In this document: piece by piece, positions 13,903 to 21,381 of the stretch
Numbering within the stretch: the stretch's first letter is position 1
How the letters are laid out: every line of letters begins with the position of its first letter
From: Halobacteriovorax sp.
GTDB taxonomy: Bacteria; Bdellovibrionota; Bacteriovoracia; Bacteriovoracales; Bacteriovoracaceae
Assembly: GCA_002686115.1 (NCBI GenBank)
Contig: NZAF01000160.1
Coordinates: 1 to 23,684, forward strand
DNA: 23,684 nucleotides
Direction: 5' to 3'
The notes under the pieces: generated by a model
Told to the model about the DNA's origin: nothing
What the model saw: the letters and a program-made list of their open reading frames with translations, nothing else
Database searches by the model: none
Translations under genes and position numbers: made by a program

Positions 13903-15042
13903 ATGTTGTTAAATGATTATAAAGAATTAAGAGACCTTGTTGCCAAGTTTGCTGATAGTGAAGTGGCACCTCTTGCTATGGATATAGATAAAAATGAAAA
14001 GATTCCATCTGAGCTTATTGCAAAACTTGGTGAAAATGGATTTTTAGGAAGTTATATTCCAGAAGAGTACGGCGGAGCGGGAATGGATTATAATTCGTAC
14101 TCGATTATCGTTGAAGAAATTTCAAGAGCTTGTGCTTCAACAGGTGTTCTTATCTCTGCACATACTTCTTTATGTGTTTGGCCAATTCTTAATTTTGGAA
14201 CAGAAGAACAAAAGAAAAAATATCTTCCAAAGCTTGCTTCTGGTGAGCATATTGGAGCATTTCTACTAAGTGAGCCGGGTGCAGGTTCTGATGCAGGTTC
14301 TTTAACGACATTTGCAGAAGATAAGGGTGATCATTATGAGATCACGGGAATGAAGAATTGGATTACAAATGGTCGAGAAGCAAATATCGCTATTTGTTTT
14401 GCTAAGACTGAAAAGACAGATAATTATAAGGGGATATCGGCATTTATTGTTGAAACAGATTCCCCAGGTTATGAAGTTGTAAAGATTGAAGAAAAGCTTG
14501 GGATTAAAGGATCATCAACAGCTCAAATTGCACTTGATAAAGTAAAGGTTCCAAAAGAAAACCTTCTTTTTGAAGAGAAAAAAGGTTTTAGAATTGCCAT
14601 GGCAACTCTTGATGGAGGAAGAATTGGTATTGCCTCTCAGGCCCTTGGGATCGCTGAAGCAGCATTTAGATATGCAAGACAGTATTCAAGTGAAAGAATT
14701 CAGTTTGGTAAGCCCCTTTCAAGTCTTCAGGCAATTCAGTTCATGCTCGCTGATATGAGTACTAAAATTGCTGCTTCGCGACTACTTATTTGGGAAGCTT
14801 CAAGACTTAAAGATCTTGGTGAACCATATTCTCTAGAGTCTGCTCAGGCTAAGCTCTTTGCTGCAGAGGCTGCTATGTGGATCACAACTAAAGCGATTCA
14901 AGTTTGTGGTGGTAACGGTTATACTAAAGAATATCCACTAGAGAGATACTTTAGAGATGCAAAAATAACTGAGATTTATGAAGGAACGTCTGAGATTCAG
15001 CGCGTCGTTATTGCGGCCAATGAACTTAAGAAAGTTAAGTAG
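13903..15042 (+). CDS. Short-chain (butyryl-CoA-type) acyl-CoA dehydrogenase
   Basis: FAD enzyme introducing the trans-2 double bond into acyl-CoA, passing electrons to ETF. 379 aa, the canonical SCAD/Bcd length. Signatures: GGAGMDYNSYSIIVEEISRA, LLSEPGAGSDAGSL (flavin binding), MKNWITNG, and QVCGGNGYTKEYPLERYFRDA. The catalytic base is Glu360 in IYEGTSEIQR, the position used by short- and medium-chain enzymes. TAAGGAG lies 5 nt before the ATG. It completes a three-gene cassette with the hydratase and dehydrogenase; thiolase and etfAB are absent here, so those partners must be elsewhere. A hairpin follows at 15097. Confidence 0.96.
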   Translation: MLLNDYKELRDLVAKFADSEVAPLAMDIDKNEKIPSELIAKLGENGFLGSYIPEEYGGAGMDYNSYSIIVEEISRACASTGVLISAHTSLCVWPILNFGTEEQKKKYLPKLASGEHIGAFLLSEPGAGSDAGSLTTFAEDKGDHYEITGMKNWITNGREANIAICFAKTEKTDNYKGISAFIVETDSPGYEVVKIEEKLGIKGSSTAQIALDKVKVPKENLLFEEKKGFRIAMATLDGGRIGIASQALGIAEAAFRYARQYSSERIQFGKPLSSLQAIQFMLADMSTKIAASRLLIWEASRLKDLGEPYSLESAQAKLFAAEAAMWITTKAIQVCGGNGYTKEYPLERYFRDAKITEIYEGTSEIQRVVIAANELKKVK

Positions 15043-15096
15043 TTCTTGCCCACATAAGTCAAGATTGATATAAGTACTAACTCACTAATATTTTTT

Positions 15097-15123
15097 AGGA
15101 GGACTTTGGTCCTCCTTGTTTAA
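15097..15123 (+). terminator. Probable intrinsic terminator of the beta-oxidation cassette
   Basis: AGGAGGAC (15097-15104), loop TTTG, GTCCTCCT (15109-15116): a perfect 8-bp GC-rich stem, followed by TGTTTAATTT, only moderately T-rich. It lies 54 nt past the stop of the acyl-CoA dehydrogenase and before the H1-like gene. The left arm contains AGGAGG but no start codon follows at the right distance. Confidence 0.65.
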
Positions 15124-15168
15124 TTTGAGGTTATCACCTTGTTAAAAAAACTCTTGGAGAAAGTAGGT

Positions 15169-16191
15169 ATGGCGAAGAAAAAAGTGGCCAAGAAAGCTGC
15201 GAAAAAAACTACTAAAAAGACGGCAAAGAAAACCGCCAAAAAAGCAGCGAAGAAAGTTACTAAAAAAACAGCAAAGAAAACTGCCAAGAAAGCTGCGAAA
15301 AAAACTGCTAAGAAAGTAACTAAGAAAGCAGCGAAAAAAGTTACTAAAAAGGCTGCCAAGAAAACAGCGAAGAAAACTGCAAAGAAGACTGCTAAGAAAG
15401 CAGCAAAAAAAGTAGCTAAAAAGGTAGCAAAGAAAACAGCTAAGAAAGTTGCAAAGAAGGCGGCAAAAAAAGTGGCGAAGAAAACAGCTAAAAAAGTCGC
15501 AAAGAAGGTCGCTAAGAAAACAGCATCTAAAACGACAAAGAAAACAACTAAAACCACTACAAAAAAAGTGGAAAAGAAAGCGCCTGCTAAAGCAGAGGTG
15601 AAATCTAATAAGGCAAGCGAAGAGAAAGCGCCTAAGAAAAAAGCTTCTAAAAAAGAAGAGGTGAAAGCTTCTGAAGAGGCAAAGAAAGATCAAGGAGAAC
15701 TTGATTTTTCTAAAAAAGAGCAAACAAAAGTTTTAAAAGAAGTTAAATCTGCAGTAGCAGAAGAAGTGGAACTTCTTTCAGAAGATTATTCTTTAAAAGA
15801 TATCTTTGAAGCTATTCAGTCGATAGACTTTTTTGTTTCTGACACAGATGATTGTATTGTAAAGGGATGTGAAAACCCTGCAACAACTCTAGGTTACTGT
15901 CGTTATCACTATATTGAAAACTGGAAGAATATTAAAAGAAAGCAATCAATCCTTGAAGAAGGAAAGCTTCAACAGTTTGTTGAGGAATTAGTTGCTAAGT
16001 ATCCTTCATCATTTGTAGAAAATATTTTAAGTGATCTTGAGGATGAAAAGTCATTCGTTCAAGTTCTAAATGAACTTAATATTGAAGCAGATGAGAGTTT
16101 TGATGATGTTGATGACCTTGATGCTGAAGATGATCAAGATATGGCATTTGAAACAAAAGGAACTGTTCGTACAATTACGGATGATGATTAG
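15169..16191 (+). CDS. Histone H1-like Lys/Ala-repeat protein with Cys3His C-terminal module
   Basis: 340 aa. Residues 1 to about 140 are almost entirely Lys, Ala, Thr and Val in repeats such as AKKAAKK and KKTAKK, the composition of eukaryotic H1 tails and of bacterial AlgP/Hc1-like proteins, so it probably binds and compacts DNA. A mixed-charge linker follows (about 140-205). The C-terminal module has C229-x4-C234-x9-C244-x2-H247 (KGCENPATTLGYCRYHY), a likely zinc site, then helices (LQQFVEELVAKYPSSFVENIL) and a very acidic tail (DESFDDVDDLDAEDDQD). ATG at 15169 has GGAGAAAG upstream; the TTG at 15139 would add ten residues without benefit. Its own terminator follows. The fold of the C-terminal module is not one I can name; ligand and partner are unknown. 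Confidence 0.85.
   Translation: MAKKKVAKKAAKKTTKKTAKKTAKKAAKKVTKKTAKKTAKKAAKKTAKKVTKKAAKKVTKKAAKKTAKKTAKKTAKKAAKKVAKKVAKKTAKKVAKKAAKKVAKKTAKKVAKKVAKKTASKTTKKTTKTTTKKVEKKAPAKAEVKSNKASEEKAPKKKASKKEEVKASEEAKKDQGELDFSKKEQTKVLKEVKSAVAEEVELLSEDYSLKDIFEAIQSIDFFVSDTDDCIVKGCENPATTLGYCRYHYIENWKNIKRKQSILEEGKLQQFVEELVAKYPSSFVENILSDLEDEKSFVQVLNELNIEADESFDDVDDLDAEDDQDMAFETKGTVRTITDDD
15172..15570 (+). repeat. Low-complexity AAR/GCN codon repeats (Lys/Ala tract)
   Basis: The coding DNA of the H1-like N-terminus is an imperfect repetition of units such as AAGAAAGCTGCNAARAAA and AAARCNGCNAAG. Units vary at third positions, so the repeats are old or selected at protein level. They create long spurious open frames on the minus strand (Phe/Leu/Cys-rich), which are not genes. 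Repeat-length variation between strains is expected. Confidence 0.85.
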
Positions 16192-16217
16192 AATATCGTA
16201 AAATATTTTTTTATATT

Positions 16218-16250
16218 AAGGCAGCCTGTTGGCTGCCTTTTTTATTTTAT
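16218..16250 (+). terminator. Intrinsic terminator, probably bidirectional
   Basis: AAGGCAGCC (16218-16226), loop TGTT, GGCTGCCTT (16231-16239), then TTTTTATTTTAT. A strong terminator for the H1-like gene. In the minus direction the stem lies immediately after the stop of the convergent exported-protein gene and is followed by TTAATATAAAAAAA, so it can serve both transcripts. Confidence 0.92.
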
Positions 16251-16802
16251 TAATCTCTCTGATATTTCTTGAATTATTTCAACAGCACGTTCATCATTTC
16301 CTAATTCAGCGATTAGAATATTTTCGAAAAGTTTTAAAGCATGCCTTTTTCCAGTATATCGTCCACTTACTGGGCGTAAGTCCTTGTAAGTATATAGGAT
16401 ATAGTCGTAAAGATAGTATTTAGAAGTATTAGCTACATTGTTGCTTTCAAGAAAATATAATGATTCAGAATCAACTTTCATCTTATCGGTGCAGAAGATG
16501 TACTTTGAATTGAGTGTATCAAGTCTAGAAATTGTTATTGAATAATCTTTATGAAGAATATTTCTGACTTCAACGAAGTCTCTTCCAAAATAAGACTCTT
16601 TTATATAAGTTGTAAAATATATTGGAGTTTCATTATTCTCACAAGGGCTATCTTTATCCTCGGAATAATCATAAGTTGAAATGTCGTTATATGACTCAGG
16701 AGTTTCCTCATTATAAAGACTTTCAAATCTTTCGATGTTATCAGCATAACAGTTTGATATGCATATTGTTAAAGTTAGAATAATGAGTTTGATTAATTTC
16801 AT
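16242..16802 (-). CDS. Orphan exported protein (signal peptide)
   Basis: 186 aa; family not recognised. The N-terminus KLIKLIILTLTICISNCYA is a classical Sec signal. Cleavage after CYA by signal peptidase I seems likelier than lipidation, because ISNC is a poor lipobox. The mature part starts acidic and Tyr-rich (NEETPESYNDISTYDYSEDK), contains two further Cys (in SPCENN and IFCTDK) that could form a disulfide, and ends in a helical ALKLFENILIAELGNDERAV region. The start is ATG at 16802; no clear Shine-Dalgarno is seen. It follows coaE on the same strand after 167 nt that hold repeats and a possible promoter, so it may be separately regulated. Confidence 0.72.
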   Translation of the reverse strand: MKLIKLIILTLTICISNCYADNIERFESLYNEETPESYNDISTYDYSEDKDSPCENNETPIYFTTYIKESYFGRDFVEVRNILHKDYSITISRLDTLNSKYIFCTDKMKVDSESLYFLESNNVANTSKYYLYDYILYTYKDLRPVSGRYTGKRHALKLFENILIAELGNDERAVEIIQEISERLIK

Positions 16803-16823
16803 ATAAATATATTTTGCATGATA

Positions 16824-16915
16824 TATGCCAATAGTTTGGCATAAGGAAATCTTTTTCTGTACGTGTTTACAGGTGTTTATGTGGCTCGTTATCGAAGAAC
16901 TGTTATTTTATTATA
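16824..16915 (-). promoter_or_regulatory. Candidate regulatory region of the exported-protein gene
   Basis: Upstream of the ATG at 16802 lie, in order on the minus strand, a TATAAT hexamer (complement of 16910-16915) without a good -35, a direct repeat of GTGTTTA (plus-strand 16863-16869 and 16873-16879, exactly 10 bp apart), and an 8-bp hairpin TATGCCAA/TTGGCATA with a 4-nt loop (16824-16831 and 16836-16843). Helical-turn spacing of the direct repeat suits an activator or repressor site. The hairpin has no T-tract in either direction. Confidence 0.35.
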
Positions 16916-16969
16916 CATATGAAAAAATATTTTTCTTGATAAACCATTGATCTATGAACAAATGGAAGA

Positions 16970-17614
16970 TTAATTTTCAAGCAATAACTCTAGTAATTGA
17001 TCAATTTGAGAAAAAGAATTTTCGAGTGTTTGAGAATTATCGACGATAAAGTCAGACTTTTCTTTTTTTTCGTCTATTGAGATTTGCTTAGAAATAATAT
17101 TCAAGGCAAGCTCTTTAGAGATACCATCTCTATTCATGAGTCGTTTAACTTGAATTTCTGGGGAGGCATAAACAAGGATTGAGAGGTCGACTTTTTGATC
17201 AAGTCCTTTCTCAAATAAGAGAGGAACATCATAAATTAAAATTCCAGGATCATGAAATTTAGAAACCGCATCAAGGTAGGCGTTCGGCATTTTTGCATAG
17301 ATATAATGTTCTATCTTTTTTTGAATTTCTTTATCCGAAAAGAATATCTCTCGTAGTTTTTTAAAGTCGATTTCGTTATTTTTTATAGCACTAGGGTAGT
17401 CTTGATTTATAAATTCAATAGTGGCAGGTTGTGCATAGATACTTTTCACTAATTTGTCCGCACAAATAACCGCCAGTCCTTTTTCTTCTAGGTATTTAGA
17501 AACGGAAGTCTTTCCTGTGGCAATCCCTCCCGTAAGACCGATGGTCGGTATGTCTTGCTCATAAAGTCTCTGCTCTTTAGTTTTTGAAATATATTTGTTT
17601 TTTAAAGTTCTCAA
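16970..17614 (-). CDS. coaE: Dephospho-CoA kinase
   Basis: Last step of CoA synthesis: ATP-dependent phosphorylation of the 3'-OH of dephospho-CoA. 214 aa. The P-loop GLTGGIATGKTSVSKYL (Walker A 29-36), the CADKLVK segment (usual DaD..ar), and LIYDVPLLFEKGLD (usual v..d.PLL.E) are clear, with VKRLMNRDGIS near the lid. The start is TTG, forming a TTGA overlap with the mazG stop, with GGGAG 8 nt upstream. No ATG, GTG or other TTG occurs before the P-loop, so the protein has about 20 more N-terminal residues than usual. Translation is probably coupled to mazG. Confidence 0.94.
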   Translation of the reverse strand: MRTLKNKYISKTKEQRLYEQDIPTIGLTGGIATGKTSVSKYLEEKGLAVICADKLVKSIYAQPATIEFINQDYPSAIKNNEIDFKKLREIFFSDKEIQKKIEHYIYAKMPNAYLDAVSKFHDPGILIYDVPLLFEKGLDQKVDLSILVYASPEIQVKRLMNRDGISKELALNIISKQISIDEKKEKSDFIVDNSQTLENSFSQIDQLLELLLEN

Positions 17615-18432
17615 AGAGAGTTCTCCCTTTCAATGGACTTTACTTCTTTCCAAAGGGATTCGAGTTTGTCCTTTGAGGTATCTTTGATAATCATATTTCT
17701 TTCTTTGGCAATATCTTCTACTTGATTAAATCTTCTTTTAAATTTTAAGTTAGCATCTCTTAGGCAGACTTCAGGGTCAATACCAAGGTGTCTTGCGAGT
17801 TGTGCCATCGAAAAAAGTGTATCACCAAGCTCTTCGTACACTCTCTCTTTATTCATTTTTTCTGCAAAAGCTAATTCCTCTTTTAACTCGGCCCACTCTT
17901 CTTCAACTTTATCGACTACTTGCTTGTAATTATCCCAATCAAAATTTATCTTGCTTGTTTTTTTACCAATCTTGCTTGAACTTGTGAGTGCTGGAAATGA
18001 GAATAGGTCTTTATCGATTTCATAATGACTTATTTCTTTTTGTGCTTTTTCTTCGGCCTTAATTTTTTCCCAGTTCTTTTTGATTCCTTCAATAGACTTA
18101 TCATTTTCATCTGAAAAAACATGCGGGTGTCGTCTGATCATTTTCTCAGTAATTACCTTAATCACATCGTTTAAGTGAAACTTCTTTTTCTCCTCAGCAA
18201 GTCTTGCATGAAGGACAACTTGCAAAAGAACATCTCCAAGCTCGTCACACATCTCTGTAAAATTCTCTTCTTCCACACTGTGTGAAAACTCATAAGACTC
18301 TTCAATGAGATATTTTAGAAGACTTTTATGGGTTTGCTCTAAGTCCCAAGGACAGCCTTCTGTTGGATGCCTAAGTCTAGCAACAACATCATAGAGGTTT
18401 TGAATATTTTGTGCGAGTTTTTCACGACTCAT
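17611..18432 (-). CDS. mazG: Nucleoside triphosphate pyrophosphohydrolase MazG
   Basis: House-cleaning enzyme hydrolysing NTPs to NMP and PPi. 273 aa with both tandem MazG domains, as in E. coli. The first has the signature RLRHPTEGCPWDLEQTH, EESYE (44-48) and DELGD (63-67), followed by RRHPHVF. The second has EEEWAELKEE and YEELGDTLFSMAQLARHLG with DANLKFKRRF. ATG at 18432 is chosen because GAGGAG lies 5 nt upstream; the frame is open for 18 more codons without support, and a promoter fits just upstream of the chosen start. coaE overlaps its stop. Confidence 0.95.
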   Translation of the reverse strand: MSREKLAQNIQNLYDVVARLRHPTEGCPWDLEQTHKSLLKYLIEESYEFSHSVEEENFTEMCDELGDVLLQVVLHARLAEEKKKFHLNDVIKVITEKMIRRHPHVFSDENDKSIEGIKKNWEKIKAEEKAQKEISHYEIDKDLFSFPALTSSSKIGKKTSKINFDWDNYKQVVDKVEEEWAELKEELAFAEKMNKERVYEELGDTLFSMAQLARHLGIDPEVCLRDANLKFKRRFNQVEDIAKERNMIIKDTSKDKLESLWKEVKSIERENSL

Positions 18433-18433
18433 A

Positions 18434-18462
18434 ATGACTCCTCGTGCATTAGTCTTTATAAT
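18434..18462 (+). promoter_or_regulatory. sigma70-like promoter for ybeY-prfB
   Basis: ATGACT (18434-18439; 4/6 to TTGACA), 17-nt spacer, consensus TATAAT (18457-18462). Initiation near 18469 would lie downstream of the first in-frame ATG of ybeY (18434), supporting the later GTG start. The -10 is superimposed on that of the opposing mazG promoter. Confidence 0.55.
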
Positions 18463-18486
18463 AACGATTACAGAACAATATTCCAA
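18458..18486 (-). promoter_or_regulatory. sigma70-like promoter for mazG-coaE
   Basis: On the minus strand: TTGGAA (complement of 18481-18486; 4/6), 17-nt spacer, TATTAT (complement of 18458-18463; 5/6). Initiation near 18451 leaves a leader of about 20 nt holding GAGGAG before the mazG ATG. Confidence 0.6.
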
Positions 18487-18508
18487 AGAATTTGCGAGAA
18501 TAAAAAAC

Positions 18509-19039
18509 GTGAAAGAAAAATCAATAATTGGTAAGCATTTACAAATTTATGTCAGAGACAACGCTCGAAGTGACTCTTGGGGGCATAAGAAAGTCATTAG
18601 TATTTTAAAAAGGTCGTTAAAGCCACTTGAGAAGATGCTTTATTCAAACGAAACAATACTAAATAGAAAAATGCATGATGTTATTACGATTGATCTTCTT
18701 TTTTGCGGTGATACGAAGATGAAATCAATAAATAATGATTTTAGAAATAAGAATAAAACAACTGATGTCTTATCTTTTCCACTATATGAGTCTCTACGAA
18801 AAGGCTCCGATGAATTTGTGATGCCTGGTGAAGCTGGTCTTGGGGATATTATCATTAGTCGTGATGTTGCATCTCGCCAAGCTAAGGAATTTAAGCTTAC
18901 TATTGAGCAGGAAGTCATACATTTATTTGTCCATGGCATGCTCCATCTGCTAGGATTTGATCACGAGATTTCTGAGAAAGAAGAAGAAATCATGGAAAGT
19001 TTAGAAAAGAAAATCTTATTAGATATTAGGAATTCATAA
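18509..19039 (+). CDS. ybeY: Endoribonuclease YbeY
   Basis: Single-strand-specific metal-dependent RNase acting in 16S rRNA 3' maturation and ribosome quality control. 176 aa from the GTG at 18509. The zinc site H142-x3-H146-x5-H152 (HGMLHLLGFDH) is intact. The preceding core block MKSINNDFRNKNKTTDVLSFPLY and GLGDIIIS are family hallmarks. The frame opens at an ATG at 18434, but that start lacks a ribosome binding site, would be within the -35 of the likely promoter, and adds 25 atypical residues; the GTG has only a weak GAGA upstream, so the exact start stays uncertain. The stop overlaps the prfB ATG (TAATG). Confidence 0.9.
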   Translation: MKEKSIIGKHLQIYVRDNARSDSWGHKKVISILKRSLKPLEKMLYSNETILNRKMHDVITIDLLFCGDTKMKSINNDFRNKNKTTDVLSFPLYESLRKGSDEFVMPGEAGLGDIIISRDVASRQAKEFKLTIEQEVIHLFVHGMLHLLGFDHEISEKEEEIMESLEKKILLDIRNS

Positions 19040-20188
19040 TGGAACAAAGTCTAAAAATAGCTTTAGAAGAAAAAGTTAGCTCAATGAAAGGTTATAAGGA
19101 GAAGCTCGCTAATCTTAGGAGGTCACTTTGAAGTAGATGCTAAGAAGCATCGACTTGGTGAAATCTCTGAGCTTGAGGCCATGGCCGGATTTTGGGATGA
19201 CAATACTAATGCCACAAAAGTACAAAAAGAAAAAAACATTCTCCTTGAAGTCGTAAATACTTATGACACCCTTGAAGAGGGATTTGATGAATTTGAAATC
19301 CTCGTAGAGTACGCAGGAGAGGGAGATGCAGAATCTGCTGAGGGTGCTATTAAAGTCGCTGAAGAGTTTGTTCAAAACTTTAATAAAGCAGAATTAAAAG
19401 TCCTTCTTTCTGATGATGTTGATCCAAATAATGCCATCATTAACATTAATGCTGGGGCAGGTGGAACGGAATCTTGTGACTGGGCGTCTATGCTTTATAG
19501 AATGCTCACGAGATGGGCCGAGCAAAAAGGCTTTAAAGTCCAAGTTCTAGATATGCAAGATGGAGATTCGGCTGGAATTAAGTCGGCTACGTTTCAAATT
19601 GATGGAAGCTATGCCTATGGGAATCTCAAATCAGAAACAGGTGTTCATAGATTAGTTCGAATCTCTCCATTTGACTCTGCAAATAGAAGACATACGTCTT
19701 TTGCTTCTGTCTATGTTTCTCCAGAGATAGATGATGATATTGAAATTGATATTCAAGATAAAGATTTAAAAATTGATGTATATCGCTCAGGTGGTGCTGG
19801 TGGACAATCTGTTAACACGACAGATTCAGCAGTTAGAATTACCCACTTACCAACTAACTTAGTCGTAACTTGTCAAAATGAAAGAAGTCAGTTGCAAAAT
19901 AAAGCACAGGCCATGAAAGTTTTAAGATCAAGGCTCTACGACTTAGAACTTGAAAAAAGAAGAGAAAAAGAAAATGAAGCCGAGTCTCAGAAAAAGGACA
20001 TAGGTTGGGGAGCACAGATTCGCTCTTACGTCTTACATCCTTATAAAATGGTAAAGGATCATCGTACGAATTTTGAATCTTCTCAAGCTGAAAAAGTATT
20101 AGATGGCTCCCTTGATGATTTTATGGATGCTTATCTTAGGTGGAGTGTTGGTGCCACAAGTGATAACAACTCAGAGAGTGAGAGTTAA
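19039..20188 (+). CDS. prfB: Peptide chain release factor 2 (with programmed +1 frameshift)
   Basis: Releases nascent peptides at UGA and UAA. The zero frame starts at ATG 19039 (AGGA 8 nt upstream) and reaches an in-frame TGA at 19129-19131 after 30 codons. Reading continues in the +1 frame from 19130 to the TAA at 20186-20188, giving 382 aa. The +1 product has the RF2-specific SPF tripeptide (209-211) and the catalytic GGQ (254-256), the block GAGGTESCDWASMLYRML, and a C-terminal RSYVLHPYKMVKD region. Treating the TGA as a real stop and starting at an internal ATG (19181) would remove about 47 residues. Overlaps: 1 nt with ybeY and 1 nt with the permease gene. Confidence 0.97.
19117..19131 (+). 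promoter_or_regulatory. RF2 autoregulatory +1 frameshift site
   Basis: AGGAGG (19117-19122), then TCA CTT TGA (19123-19131): an internal Shine-Dalgarno, 3 nt, the slippery CTT and the UGA stop. This is the canonical prfB recoding element; E. coli has AGGGGG-TAT-CTT-TGA. The base after UGA is A rather than the C of E. coli. Low RF2 lets the ribosome slip CUU to UUU and decode GAA. Confidence 0.95.
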
Positions 20189-21381
20189 TGAGCTTCGTTC
20201 TTTTAAAAGATTTTCTATATCTATTTTACAGGGATAAACCTTCTCGTAATTTTGCGATTGCAACTATGATAGGACTCTCATTTTCAATTAGTGTTATCTT
20301 GACAACGCTTGGCCTTATGCACGGTTTTACCGTTCTTTTAAAAGATGCTCTTAATACGGGGAATGGGGAAGTCGTTCTGACAAGTAAGAGGGGATTCTTT
20401 TCAAGAAGTGATATTGATAAAGAAGAATTTCATGCATTAGGAGTTAAAGACTTCTCATATATTATTCGAACGGACTCATTCTTAGCAGCGAATGAGGATG
20501 GTGGTCGTGCAGTTTTAGTTTATGGAGTTGATGAGAGCTTTGATAAAATCAATCCAAGACTTTCTATTCCTCTACCTGGTGAACTTATCATTGGAAAAAA
20601 ACTATCTGATCATTTAGGTATAAAGCTTAATGATGAAGTGAGTTTAATTTTTGCAGGTGGTAGAAGTAGTGAAAAATATCTGCCAAATATTCAGGTCTTT
20701 AAAGTTAAGCAAATTGTCGACTTTAAACTGAATCGATTCTCTGAGAGATCTGTTTATGCAAACCTTGAAGAGGTCTCAGAGGTTTTACAAGTTGGAAAAC
20801 GAGTAAACTCTGTAAACTTAAAATTAAAAAAGGACTATCGCTCAATCTCAAAAATAGAAAAGGTCGTCGATGATTTAAGATCAATTTACTATGCTGACTT
20901 TAAGATTCTTCCCTTTTGGAGTGAGTTTGGAACTTTTTTAAGGGCGGTTGAATTCGAGAAATATATGATTGCAATTGTACTTTCCGTCATTGTCATCATC
21001 GCTATTTTTAATTGTTTAACTTTTATCGTTTATTCAAAAGAAAAAAAAGCACAAGAGATCTTTCTTCTCTATGCAATTGGACTTTCTCCTAAGAAATTTA
21101 AGTTTATGTGGCTTGTCCAAAATATTCTTATTTGGCTAATTTCTCTTCTTATGGCCCTTGGTCTTGTGAATTTATACAATTACCTGATCCAAAATCTTGA
21201 TATTTTTGAACTTCCAGGGGAGGTTTATCAACTATCAAGACTTGAAGTGATGCTCACTCAAGCAGACTTTCTTATCGTTTCTTTAATGTCATTATTCTTT
21301 ATTCTTGTTTTTACTATAATTACCATCAGCAAGGTGGGCTCGAAGTCTTTATCTCAAGGTCTTCGTGAGGAGTTTTCTTAA
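20188..21381 (+). CDS. LolC/LolE-family lipoprotein-releasing permease
   Basis: Inner-membrane permease extracting lipoproteins for transfer to LolA. 397 aa with the FtsX/MacB topology: one TM near the N-terminus (about 22-46, NFAIATMIGLSFSISVILTT), a large periplasmic domain (about 50-250; VLVYGVDESFDKINP and GELIIGKKLSDHLGIKLNDEV are typical), then three TM helices (about 257-280, 307-333 and 362-385). It is followed directly by lolD (TAATG). Only one permease gene is present, whereas E. coli has lolC and lolE, so a homodimeric LolF-type arrangement or a distant second copy is possible. The N-terminal segment is diverged from E. coli LolC. Confidence 0.85.
   Translation: MSFVLLKDFLYLFYRDKPSRNFAIATMIGLSFSISVILTTLGLMHGFTVLLKDALNTGNGEVVLTSKRGFFSRSDIDKEEFHALGVKDFSYIIRTDSFLAANEDGGRAVLVYGVDESFDKINPRLSIPLPGELIIGKKLSDHLGIKLNDEVSLIFAGGRSSEKYLPNIQVFKVKQIVDFKLNRFSERSVYANLEEVSEVLQVGKRVNSVNLKLKKDYRSISKIEKVVDDLRSIYYADFKILPFWSEFGTFLRAVEFEKYMIAIVLSVIVIIAIFNCLTFIVYSKEKKAQEIFLLYAIGLSPKKFKFMWLVQNILIWLISLLMALGLVNLYNYLIQNLDIFELPGEVYQLSRLEVMLTQADFLIVSLMSLFFILVFTIITISKVGSKSLSQGLREEFS

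Noticed and set aside
15120..15723. Long minus-strand ORFs (145 and 193 codons) rich in Phe, Leu and Cys.
   Set aside because: They are the complement of the Lys/Ala codon repeats of the H1-like gene, and have no homology-like features or ribosome binding sites.
16229..16423. Plus-strand 64-codon ORF.
   Set aside because: Antisense to the exported-protein gene and begins inside the terminator; no ribosome binding site.
19181..20188. prfB as a shorter gene starting at the ATG at 19181.
   Set aside because: The upstream +1-frame residues match RF2 and the classical frameshift element is present.
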